A stretch of DNA of 64,000 bases, taken from positions 124,001 to 188,000 of the forward strand of contig NW_026728917.1 in NCBI RefSeq assembly GCF_030272615.1. The letters are read 5' to 3'. A program made the position numbers and the translations under genes. Shown here piece by piece: positions 1-9,341 of this stretch. Below the pieces are notes generated by a model. That model made no database searches, was not told where the DNA came from, and worked only from the letters and a program-made list of their open reading frames with translations. Source of the DNA: Cryptomeria japonica (taxonomy: Eukaryota > Streptophyta > Pinopsida > Cupressales > Cupressaceae). How positions within the stretch are numbered: the stretch's first letter is position 1; the number at the start of each line of letters is the position of its first letter.

Positions 1-96
1 ATAGCATGCTACTAGAAGAGAACTTAAATTATAATGTAGATTTGTATTTGGTATGAATGACAATCAAGTATACATTCTGGTGCCAAGAGCATAAAT

Positions 97-264
97 CCCT
101 TCATATCAAACATAGGTAATGTACCAACTAAGCGTGAATACACTAGAAAATATTCATCTTAAAAACAAAAATGGATTACTCCCTTCATATCAAACATAGG
201 TAATGTACCAACTAAGCGTGAATACACTAGAAAATATTCATCTTAAAAAAAAAAATGGATTACT
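97..264. repeat. 84-bp tandem duplication
   Basis: Two adjacent 84-bp copies (97-180 and 181-264), each starting CCCTTCATATCAAACATAGG. They differ only by one base in the A-run (a C inside it in the first copy). No coding content. The near identity of the halves suggests a duplication older than the array but still recent. Confidence 0.95.
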
Positions 265-904
265 AGGTGGAACTTGGAGGAAAGAGAAAGCTCCAATTTG
301 TATGCCATAGATTTAATATTTTTGTAAAAAAATGTAGGTCCCATGAATCATTTGTGCTCGTTTTTATTTAATCTTCAACTTTAGGGAAGATTATTTATAT
401 ACAGTTAGATGCAAAAAGGACCATTTCATCAATGTCAAAATTTTATTTGGAGTAATCTTGATTGTTTTTTACTTCATATGTAAATATATGTGATCTAAAA
501 ATAATCCTTAAGGGTTTATATAATTGTGTCATGTGTGTGAAGGGTGGAATCCATGACTTGTACTTCGGAACTACTTGGTATATATATTTGGATAGATAGG
601 GGATATTGTCCATTCATAGCTTGGTTATGGTGTTGAAAATTATATTATAAAACCATTCTACACGTGGTAACTGTTTTGTCTAACATTGTTTATTATACAC
701 AAAGAAATCAAAATGGGTCTTCAAGAACTTATCAATAAATTTTGATTGGTCATCTAATTATGAATGATGTGCACACCACATCTTGAGATATGTACTATTG
801 TTATAGATGTGTTGGACACATTGACTAATGAGAGTTTAATAATATAAAATATAAAATTAATAATTAATTGTGGTGCATCTTGGAATATTCGACATCATAA
901 TGGG
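265..904. other. AT-rich spacer, no gene seen
   Basis: 640 bases with no convincing reading frame, RNA gene or repeat family recognised on either strand. Confidence 0.6.
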
Positions 905-1569
905 TTAAATATTAATTCTAGCAAGACCCATCAATGCAGTGGCATCCACAAATTGGAGATAAGCATATGGATGAAGGCGATCACCCCAATTCCAACCCTA
1001 AATTAAACCTTGCCGAACACAAGACTTGATAAATTTACCGAGACCCTCTACCATGAGAGTGAATAAGAATTGGGAAAGAGGTTCCCCTTGTCGAAGACCT
1101 CTGCATGCACCAAATAAATCCATGGGCTCACTGTTAATAAGGGCTGCAAATGAAGCCATTCAATTTTGAAGCCAAAGGCAATAAGCACTTTATAAAGGAA
1201 TTTTCATTTGACTCTAACATAAGCTTTGGCTATATCCAATTTAATAAACATAGCCTTCTCCTTAGATATCTCCATAGAATGAATGGCTTCTGATGCTATA
1301 AAAATCTCATCCAAAATTTGCCTTCCAACCCCAAAACCATGTTGCTCTTCTGAAATAAGTTTATTGAGCCATGACTTGAGCCTTTCAACAATCAGTTTAG
1401 TGATTGTTTTATGAACCACGTTACAAAAGGCTATAGGATCGAAAGAACTCAGAGAATTTTCTCCCTCCTTCTAAGGTATGAGAGCAAGGAAAGTAGCGTT
1501 CATATCCCTGAGCTTCTGTTTATTTATATAAGACTCCCACACCACCTTCAAAATATCCAACTTAATTAT
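905..1569 (-). pseudogene. L1-type LINE reverse transcriptase, distal part (broken)
   Basis: Non-LTR retrotransposon reverse transcriptase on the minus strand. Reading from 1565 downwards it has LNATFLALIP, a stop where Lys is expected, a degenerate FRPIALCN-like block, then an open stretch (1419-1204) ending in KLDIAKAYVRV, which is RT motif A with its Asp. Motif B follows as GLRQGEPLS near 1090-1120. The catalytic FADDT block reads FVDAT, so both active-site aspartates are lost and the enzyme is dead. The reading continues across the Copia insertion into 5015-5345, showing both pieces were one LINE. The 3' end near 905 is approximate. The target duplication ATTAT is 1565-1569. Confidence 0.88.
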
Positions 1570-2382
1570 TGGAAGGAAGTGAAGTAGTGAAACAACTTCT
1601 TACACTAACCTTGAGAGGAGTATAATGCAAAAAATTTTACAGATCCTTATAGCAGTTACAGAAACTTAACACAAATAAACAAAATATCATGCATACCACA
1701 ACTCACCAACACAATCATTTACATGGGAAAACCCGTTCAGGAGAAAAACCCCACACTCCAAAAGTAGCTCAATAAATTATTCAACAATCAATAACAGATT
1801 ACAATATACTTGCAGAGAAATCTCTTCAGAAGAGAACTACTAATCAAAGACTCAGAGGTAACACAATAGCCGTAAGACTCTTACACACAACCTCTATCTC
1901 ACACACCTCATATATAGGAGATACAATATAAGAAAGCATCAAACGGAATTACAAAACCATGGGCTAAAACCACCCAATAAACTAGAGCAGAGGTTATCCC
2001 CATTATAGATGTGTTATGATGTGTCAAAACACACATCAACATGTGTTCCTCCATTATACATCTCATTTATGTGTCCAATGCATTTTATATTTTCTATTTC
2101 AGGAGTCCAAACTTCCGAAGGCCATAACTTGTGAACCGTGTGTCTGATTGACGAACTGTTTGAAGCATCAGAAAGCTAGAGAAATGCTCTATCACACCCC
2201 TCCAAAATGGAAACTTTAATATTTTCAAAACTAGCTATGATCTTACAACAAATTTTTACCGACGTGCTTATCTAGCGAACTAGAAGCTTTAGGGATAATT
2301 TCGCACCATTTCATGCTTAAACAAAAACTTACTATAAATAGTAACACATGTAAATTGAAGGTTGAGACACCATGTCCCAACA
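1570..2382 (-). repeat. Copia 3' LTR (full length)
   Basis: Begins (element sense) TGTTGGGACATGG at 2382 and ends at 1570. It is preceded at 2383-2396 by a purine-rich AAGTGAGAGAA tract, matching the usual Copia polypurine tract just before TGTTGG. A short inverted motif, GATGTGT/ACACATC, lies near 2018-2036. Its first ~65 bp align with the 5' LTR stub at 4948-5014. Confidence 0.88.
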
Positions 2383-2436
2383 TTCTCTCACTTGTCGAAG
2401 AACTTTCAAGAGCAAAGGGAGTATCAACACAATAAT

Positions 2437-3185
2437 TTAACTACTAGGGGCCATGAGGCCCATAGACTCACAACACCATTTAAACCTCTTTATGCTCACA
2501 GTGTTAGTTAAAGAATCTAGAATATTCATCAAAGTCTCTACCTTAACCAACTTCACCTTACCATCTTCAACCATATCTCTGACAAAATGATACTAAACAT
2601 CAATGTGCTTAGTCTGGGCATGAAATGCTGGGTTCTTAGTTAAATGCAGATCACACTCTGACTGTCACAGTAAAGTGTCACTATTTCTTGTTTTATTTGA
2701 ATATTTTAACAAAGTCTCTTAACCCAAATGGATTCTTTACAAGCATGAGTAGCTACCATATACTCTTCTCTTGTAGTGGACAAAGAAACCACAACTTGCC
2801 GCTTACTCATCCTATTAATTGCACCGCCAAATAAAGTAAATACATAAGCAATGGTGGATCTTCTGCTATCAATATAACCTGCCCAATCTAAATCCACATA
2901 TCCATGAATATCAAGGTAAATCACATCTCCAACCAAATTACCATGATAACAAAGAGAATACTTAGAGGTACCCTTCAAATATGTAAAGACTCTTTTGACT
3001 GCATCCCAATGAACTCTATCAGGATTAGAAATATGTTTGGAAAGAACTCCCACTTCTTGGGTAATGTTTGGTCTAGTACAAACCGTTGCATATATCAAAC
3101 TTGCAATTGCACTCTGGTAAGGCACTCTACTCATTTCTTTCATCTCTGATGGAGATGTAGGACAATCTAAAATAGATAATTTCAT
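2437..3185 (-). pseudogene. Copia RNase H domain and pol C terminus (broken)
   Basis: RNase H region of Copia pol. An open stretch of 159 codons (3185-2706) has the typical PYQSAIASLIY, TRPNI, HWDAVKRVFTYLKGT, DLDWAGYIDSRRST and STTREEYM blocks. The acidic residue in the GYVDLDWAG block is present. A stop after the KRLC block, then a frameshift near LYCDSQS, break the frame. The C-terminal block with HIDV and YHFVRDMVEDGKVKLV is still legible and ends at a TAA at 2437-2439, just before the polypurine tract. All family-defining blocks are there, but no intact enzyme can be made. Confidence 0.9.
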
Positions 3186-3299
3186 TCAAACTGTGAAGGG
3201 AACACATAATGGTCTACAATCCTGCATGTTGAACCTCTGTAAAACTGAATTCACATACTTACTCTGCCCTAGCCATAGCTTTATGTTCACTCTATCTCT

Positions 3300-4107
3300 T
3301 CTAATTTACATCCCAACAATGTTTTTCGCTGCACCAAGATTATACATTTAAAATTTAGCAGCAAGCTGAGAATTCAATTCTGAAATCATACATTTTCCTT
3401 TACCAATGAATAACATATCATCAACATATAATGCAATGTACAAGAAATGATCACCATTAGATTTATAAAAGACATAGTGATCTGATTTAGAATGCTCAGA
3501 TCTTAAAATCAACACATTTGTATTAAATTTTTGGTGCCACATCCCAGGACTCTGTTTGAGGCCATACAATGATTTCTTCAATTTATAGACCAAATTACTT
3601 TTACCTTTCACCACATAGTGCTCTAGTTGTGTCATATAAATACCTTCCTCTAAATCACCATGAAGGAAAGTAATTTTCACATCCATTTGCTCGACCTCTA
3701 AATTACAAGAAGTAGTAATAGAAAGCAAAAATCTAATGGATGTCATTTTTACAACAGGAGAAAATATCTCACCATAATCAATACCCTCAACCTAAGAGTA
3801 ATCTTTTGTAACCAACCTTACTTTATACTTCTCAATGCTTCCATCTGAACCAATATTTTTCTTGAACACGCATTTGCAACCAACAGGCTTTCGTCCTTTA
3901 GACAATGGTACAAGATCCCATTCATCATTTTTTTTCAAAGCTTTCATTTCTTCTTCCATAGCATTCTTCCAAGATTCTGCATCATTCCTACCTAATGCCT
4001 CTTCTAAAGAAATAGGTTCATCCACATTAGTATTCAAAACAAAAATACATCTCCAATCATTAGGTGAATACCTTTTAGTTGGTTGTCTATGTCATGTACA
4101 CCTTTGA
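3300..4107 (-). pseudogene. Copia reverse transcriptase domain (RVT_2 type, broken)
   Basis: N-terminal part (4037-3792) carries SWKNAMEEEMKALKKNDEWDLV and KGRKPVGCKCVFK, where Cys replaces the usual Trp. It continues in the same frame after a single stop (3792-3794, Gln to stop in context KDYS) into MDVKITFLHGDLEEGIYM, SLYGLKQSPGMWH and the catalytic YVDDML at about 3425. Both aspartates of the DD pair are intact. The frame decays after QLAAKF near 3348 with further stops before RNase H. The DD core survives but the nonsense codons rule out an active product. Confidence 0.92.
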
Positions 4108-4239
4108 ACAAGCCAAGTTGGAGGTTCTTCCTCATCTTCTAAAGATTCAGATCTAGATGAGCTCTCCTCAACTTCTTTCCTATCAAGTTGACTCAATTCA
4201 ACTCTTTTAGGCATAGAAGGGAATTGAATCATATCTTCC

Positions 4240-4925
4240 TGTTTAGTCTATTATGGTTGCAATGTAGCAAAAGGAGACTTAATTTCTCTAAAAATAACAC
4301 TTTTACTATTAATTACCTTTTATGCAACAAGGTCGCAAAGGTTGTATCCTTTTACACCATAACTATAACTGATGAAGATACATTTCACAACCTTCTCCTC
4401 CAACTTCGTACACTTCTCTTTTGGCACATGAGCATATGCCTCGCAACTAAAACCTCTAAGATGTCTCAAAGAAGGCTTGTGACCTGACCATGCTTCCATA
4501 GGCATTTTATCAACAAGAGTTGATGTAGTAGACCGTTAATCAAGTAGCAAGCAATGACAATTGCTTCAGCCCAAATTTTTAATTTTAGGCCAGCACAACT
4601 CAGCATACTCCTAGCCCTCTCCATCAATATCTTGTTCATTTTTTCTGCAACTCCATTCTGTTGTAGAGAATACAGATTTATAATTTTTATGGAATCTATC
4701 AAAATCATTAGAGAAAATTAACCACCATTATCAATCTTCAAACATTTAATTTTTTTTTCTAGTTTACAATTCGACCATTTCTTTAAATTATTTAAAACGA
4801 TTGAAAACTTTAGATTTACTCTTTAGTAAGTATACCCCTGTCCTACTAAAATCATCAAAAAAATAAACATAAGCAAAGAACAAAGCAAGATGCCACATTT
4901 CTCCTCTTTGTCCATCTTAACACCA
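4240..4925 (-). pseudogene. Copia integrase domain (broken)
   Basis: Minus-strand integrase remnant. From 4900 down, a FFDDFSRTGVYLLKSK-like block of the catalytic core is followed by stops and a frameshift, then KIDNGG (second catalytic Asp region). Next come QQNGVAEKMNKILMERARSM and WAEAIVIACYLIN in an open stretch 4708-4466. A second, overlapping frame (4505-4320) carries MPMEAWSGHKPSLRHLRGF and KCIFISYS. The N-terminal zinc-binding HHCC block and everything upstream (protease, gag) are absent. Confidence 0.86.
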
Positions 4926-4947
4926 ATGGATACCAATATGTGAATTA

Positions 4948-5014
4948 TAAACAAAAATTAACTATAAATAGTAACATCATGTAAATGCCAAGTTGAGACA
5001 CCATTTTTCCAACA
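4948..5014 (-). repeat. Copia 5' LTR stub (truncated)
   Basis: The last 67 bp before the right-hand target duplication align with the start of the 3' LTR (2318-2382), sharing TGGTGTCTCAAC and ACTATTTATAGT with scattered differences. Homology stops at about 4948, where integrase-side sequence follows almost at once. One deletion removed the rest of the LTR, the primer-binding site, gag and protease. Confidence 0.85.
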
Positions 5015-5345
5015 ATTATATCCCAAAACTCTTGATAAAATTCTATAGGGAACCCATCTAGGCTAGGGAATTTTCCCCTTCTTCAAGAGAAACACAATTT
5101 TTCCACTCTCAAGAAGAGAGATAGTTCTAAGGAGATCCTCATTCATTGCATCACTAGTAATGGCAGGAATACTATCAAGCACAAACCCTTCCTATACATT
5201 GGCCAAAATAGAGTCCTCTTTTAACAATTCTGCAAAAACTCTAATGGCTTCCTCAACAATCTCTTTGTAAGAAGGAATAGGAACTCCCTTAGAGGAAAGA
5301 AGAGAATAAAATGAATTTCCTTGGACCTCTTGCCCTTAACTGAAT
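5015..5345 (-). pseudogene. L1-type LINE, proximal part of reverse transcriptase (broken)
   Basis: Minus-strand reading from 5345 down shows EIVEEAIRVFAELLKEDSIL, then after a stop EGFVLDSIPAITSDAMNEDL, LLESGKIVFLLKKGKIP and, after a frameshift, DGFPIEFYQEFWDII. This is the region just before the L1 polymerase core. It joins the distal half at 905-1569 when the Copia element is removed. Stops and a frameshift make it a relic. Confidence 0.85.
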
Positions 5346-5414
5346 TGTGAAATAAAACCATTAGGCGTCAAAAATATTGAAAAATAAATTAGTATATATA
5401 AAATATATAATATA

Positions 5415-5640
5415 GTTATCAACTGTAAAGAATCCAAAGCTGAAGTAATATACTAAGAACACCATAATAAAATTCATCAATTTTTGTTCCAAGGCTTACT
5501 GCGTCTTTGTACGCGTCAGGATCGATCCCTTTCTTGGCCTCTTCATACTCAGTTGCCATAGATTTTTTTTTACATTGCTACCTTCAGCGCTATCAAATAT
5601 GCTTTATTATAATGTCATCAAATAATTCAACCTACAGTAT
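5415..5640 (-). pseudogene. Relic of an ankyrin-PGG gene 5' end
   Basis: The minus strand from 5559 reads ATGGCAACTGAG..., giving MATE followed, after a few changed residues, by GIDPDAYKDAV. The intact gene at 12001 begins MATEGQQLGGRIDPDAFKAAV. About 80 bp upstream of this ATG also resembles the intact gene's leader. About 15 codons in, similarity jumps to sequence inside the intact gene's first intron (5415-5475 versus 11249-11305, sharing GTTATCAACTGTAAA and GCTGAAGTAA). The rest of exon 1 and the start of the intron are deleted, and no later exon was found nearby. Confidence 0.75.
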
Positions 5641-6580
5641 GATCTATAGCAAATTTCTGTGTTTCAACCTTCAACACTAGTATTATGTCGTGTCTACAGA
5701 GGGAATACCCGTCCAAAAGGCGTGGAAGAAATAAGACTATGAGGAGATTCCATCGACAAGATAAATCTCACGACTGTGACACTGCCAAAATAGTGGTAAT
5801 GTGAGTCTCGTTGCCTTCTCATAGAACTTTTTAACCTTTTTTTTTCAAATAGTAGCTACCTGAAGTGACCTTTCACTTTTTTTTTGCTATTCACGCTCAG
5901 TTGCCATGAAATTTCTTTTCTATTGCCATGAAGTTTTATTTTTCTACTACATTTATACTCTAAAAAATTTGCAGGTTAGTGACGACTCTTAGCTTTATCT
6001 AACCTACCGACCCTTAGATTCAAGATAATTTTTTTTCTAGGGTGATTGATCATTCTGCTAGGCTCTTGACGATAGTCTTGAACATCTGTTTACACAATAT
6101 TAAATAATGTGATTACAAAGTATTATGCTGTGAAATGGATGCGGCTCCACATATTGCAATAATAGACTTTCTTTAAACATAAAGAGAAAAATGGACATCA
6201 AGTCTAAAAGGCGTGGAAAATATATGACAGAAAGAAGTGTCCATCGTCAACATTAACCCCATGACTACGACCTCGCGAAAGAGTGCCAACACTAAAGTGA
6301 TTAATCGTTCTGTTTGTCTATTCGTGGTTAGTTGACATGACATCTTTCTTTCGTCATTTTCTAAGGCTGGTCAAGATGCTTCCTTATAATATCAGTGAAT
6401 AATGTGACATAAACTATTCTGTTGTGAAATGGATACGGCTCTACACATTAGAATGCATCCTCACTTTAAAGTAGAAAAATGGGCATAGCTGTTAAAAAAG
6501 ACATGAAATGACAATATGACAGAAAGGTGATTCTCTTGAAGAAATTGATTTCATGGCTGTCAGTTTTTGGAAGTGGAGTA
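5590..6580. repeat. Diverged ~0.3 kb tandem repeats
   Basis: Phrases recur in order about every 300 bp with many changes. GTGAAATGGATGCGGCTCCAC (6129) pairs with GTGAAATGGATACGGCTCTAC (6422); a CAAAAGGCGTGG block (5713) with CTAAAAGGCGTGG (6204); ATGCTTTATTATAATGTCATC (5600) with ATGCTTCCTTATAATATCAG (6378). Roughly three degenerate units. The first overlaps sequence resembling the ankyrin gene leader, so the array may have grown from duplicated ankyrin upstream DNA. Edges are approximate. Confidence 0.6.
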
Positions 6581-6883
6581 AATTGTTTTGAAAATGAATA
6601 ATAGCTTTATTGTATTTAATAAATTAAAAAGAGAACAATATGACATATTTCCAATGTTTTAGTCAGGTTGCATTTATGTTAGGAACAATCAAGGACTAAC
6701 TTCTTTTCTTACAATGAACAATAGTCAAAGAAGCATCAACATTACTCGTAAAACATTTCAGAGTAGTGGAGTAGGCACCTTCAAAGCAGACAAATGAACT
6801 TTTCTAATCATCACATTATTTTGAAAAGGGAGTCTTGTCATCAAAAGATAGAGAATAAAGAACCACCAAAAGGATAGGACATA

Positions 6884-9090
6884 AATTAACATATATATGT
6901 TATGTTCGATGCAATGTTGTGATTATTTTGAGGAAATATTTTGATACATGTATCTTATGTACAATGGTGAAATTTTATTTGGAGTTGAAATTATTCCCAT
7001 ATCCTTCTATCTACCTATTACACACATTTATTCCCATGAATAGTTACCCAACCTTATATGTGCATGCTGCCATACATTTTGTTTATATTTAAGAAGTTAT
7101 GACGCTCACCCTTACAAAAAAATCTCATCTAGTTCTTACTTGTCTAGATCTAATCATTTGATTGTGTAAGATTATTTTTCTAGTCACATGATTGACCACA
7201 AAATTCGGCACCTAAGCCTCATATTTAAAAATTAATAAATATAATTAATTTTCACCAAATAATCCTTTTTACTTTCACCTAGAGTTGAAAAAAAAAAGAA
7301 GCTTACATCATTAGGTGTTATGAGTTACAATTTAATGAAATTTAGTTTTATTTATTCCATATTTGTCATCTTTCAAGAATCCTCTCTCATTGTCTAGTAT
7401 TAAAGTAGAATAAATAGTGAAACATTTAGATTTAATAAATGAAAAAGAATAACAAACTTGTAATTGATAGCCCTTGCTTGCTATCATCAATATTTGTACA
7501 TTTTCTAGGGATTTAATTAAGGAAATTTATCTCTTAAAGACATAATAAAGATCATTCAAGTTATTTCAAACTATTGATAGTCTCGAGATGTTTAAGAAGA
7601 TAAGACTAGATTGAGTTTCACCTAGAGGGAAGCAAAATGTTTGTCAAGCCATAAGAATATAAAGATTTCATGATCACAAATTCGACCCATAATTCTAATC
7701 TTTAACTTTATAGAACAAAGGATTAATATAGAATTTGAGACCATATTTATGAAGAGAGATTGCCTTTCTAAATTACAAAGATAAAATAATCTAGAATCTT
7801 CATTAGAAATCAAAATTAGTTAATCAAAATATTACATACCCTTATTCATGATATGTATTTCTAAATATAATAGATATAGTTATCAATTTTCTATTACCCA
7901 CCTATCTTTAATTAATTCAAACTAAGGGGACATTTTGATAAGTAATGTTCTCTTTTGTTCTCAAATTTCACTTGTAAGATACAAGCTACCAATGGGACAT
8001 TTGTTTTTCTATTTTGTAGGTTCTCATGATGAGAGCATGTTGAAAGTATATAGTTAAATTATTATTTAAGTTATCATGTCTTAATAGGGTTGATTACTTA
8101 TATGGACACATCAACTTCATATAATCTATATCTAATTAGATATCAAATTTACATGAACATTTTTGAGTGCTATAATATTTTTGATGCATGATCAATTAGG
8201 ATTCAGACACAATTCAATGTAACGGAAAATATAATTATGAAACTAGCATATATATGTTATTTTCTATGCAATATTGTGAATATTTTTAGGAAATGCTTGG
8301 ATACATATATCTTATGAACAATACTGCAATATTGTATGGAATTTTGACTATTCTCCTATCCTTAGGTATATTAATATACATATGCATTCCCATGAATAGT
8401 TACCTAATTTTATATGCGCACACTACCATACATTATACTTATCTAAGAAGTTATGACACTTATCCACACACGAACTCTCATCTAGTTCTTTTTTCCTTAG
8501 ATCTAGTCATTTGATTGTCTAGGATCATTTCTATAGTCACATGATTGACCACATAATTACACACCTTAGCCTCATATTTAAACAAAAATAAATAAATAAA
8601 TTACCAACTAATGCTCTTTACCTTCCCCATCTAGAGTTGCAAAAGTACAAGCTTGGATGATCAGATGTTTTGTGTTACTGTGTTACCTATTAATTTTTAT
8701 GTTTACAAATGATTTTTGTTGGATTTTTTGGTTTCATATTTATAAATGTAAATTTAGGTTAGTCAAATGTTCATATTTCTTACTTAGTTGAGCAATCTCC
8801 TATTTTATTCGTAAAAGTTCACTTGTGAGATGGAAGCTATTCATGGAATATTTTTCTTCTATCTTTTAGGCTCTCATAAGGAATGCATTTTTAATGATGT
8901 ACTTGTATGATCATGTCTAGATAAGGTCCCTTACTTTATATGGACCCACCCTCTTTTGTAATGAAGAGAGATTGCATTTCCAAATACAAAGGCAAAATAA
9001 TCTATCCATTCATCAAGAACCCACAATCTTCAATCAAAAGACTAAACACCCTTATACACTTTATTTGTTTTCAAGAATCATAAATATAAT
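6884..9090. repeat. Diverged direct duplication in spacer
   Basis: About 400 bp at 6884-7290 matches 8236-8645 in the same orientation, sharing CATATATATGTTAT, CCCATGAATAGTTACC, CATTTGATTGTGTAAG/CATTTGATTGTCTAGG and CACATGATTGACCACA. Two more blocks pair up: 7750-7875 with 8961-9090 (GAAGAGAGATTGC...) and 7930-8110 with 8810-8950 (GGTTCTCATGATGAG/GGCTCTCATAAGGA). The last two blocks appear in swapped order in the two halves, so rearrangement followed the duplication. No gene is seen in the interval. Confidence 0.65.
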
Positions 9091-9341
9091 CATTTAAATA
9101 TAAAAATAATTTACAAAAATATTATTGACAGTAAATCTAACATTCAACTTGAAGCATACACATATCAAATCAGCTCTAAGCACGCAAGTATCTGATTTGA
9201 ACACAGATGTAGATACTTTGTACACTTCTAATAATATGAAAACATTTAATATTATAAGACATAGTTGAATACGATCAAAGTCATGTAGAAATAAGAAGCT
9301 GCAACACTGTATCAGACTTGCAAAAGCAACTTTCCCAAACC

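Larger units (their letters stand above)
1570..5014 (-). mobile_element. Ty1/Copia LTR retrotransposon, internally deleted, inserted in the LINE
   Basis: Minus-strand Copia element of 3445 bp. Its outer ends are TG (1570) and CA (5014), flanked by identical 5-bp ATTAT copies at 1565-1569 and 5015-5019. Removing the element plus one ATTAT rejoins the LINE reading across FWDII and LDILKVV, so both ends are defined to the base. The order integrase, reverse transcriptase, RNase H, 3' LTR is the Copia order. The 3' LTR is 813 bp but the 5' LTR is only a ~67-bp stub, and gag, protease and most of the leader are missing, so the copy is a deletion derivative. Several in-frame stops and at least two frameshifts make it non-autonomous. 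Confidence 0.93.

Noticed and set aside
97-264. Direct repeats considered as CRISPR or satellite array
   Set aside because: Only two adjacent copies without spacers, in a plant nuclear context.
8293-8514. Short hydrophobic plus-strand frame in spacer
   Set aside because: Lies in one half of a diverged AT-rich direct repeat whose partner at about 6940 does not keep the frame.
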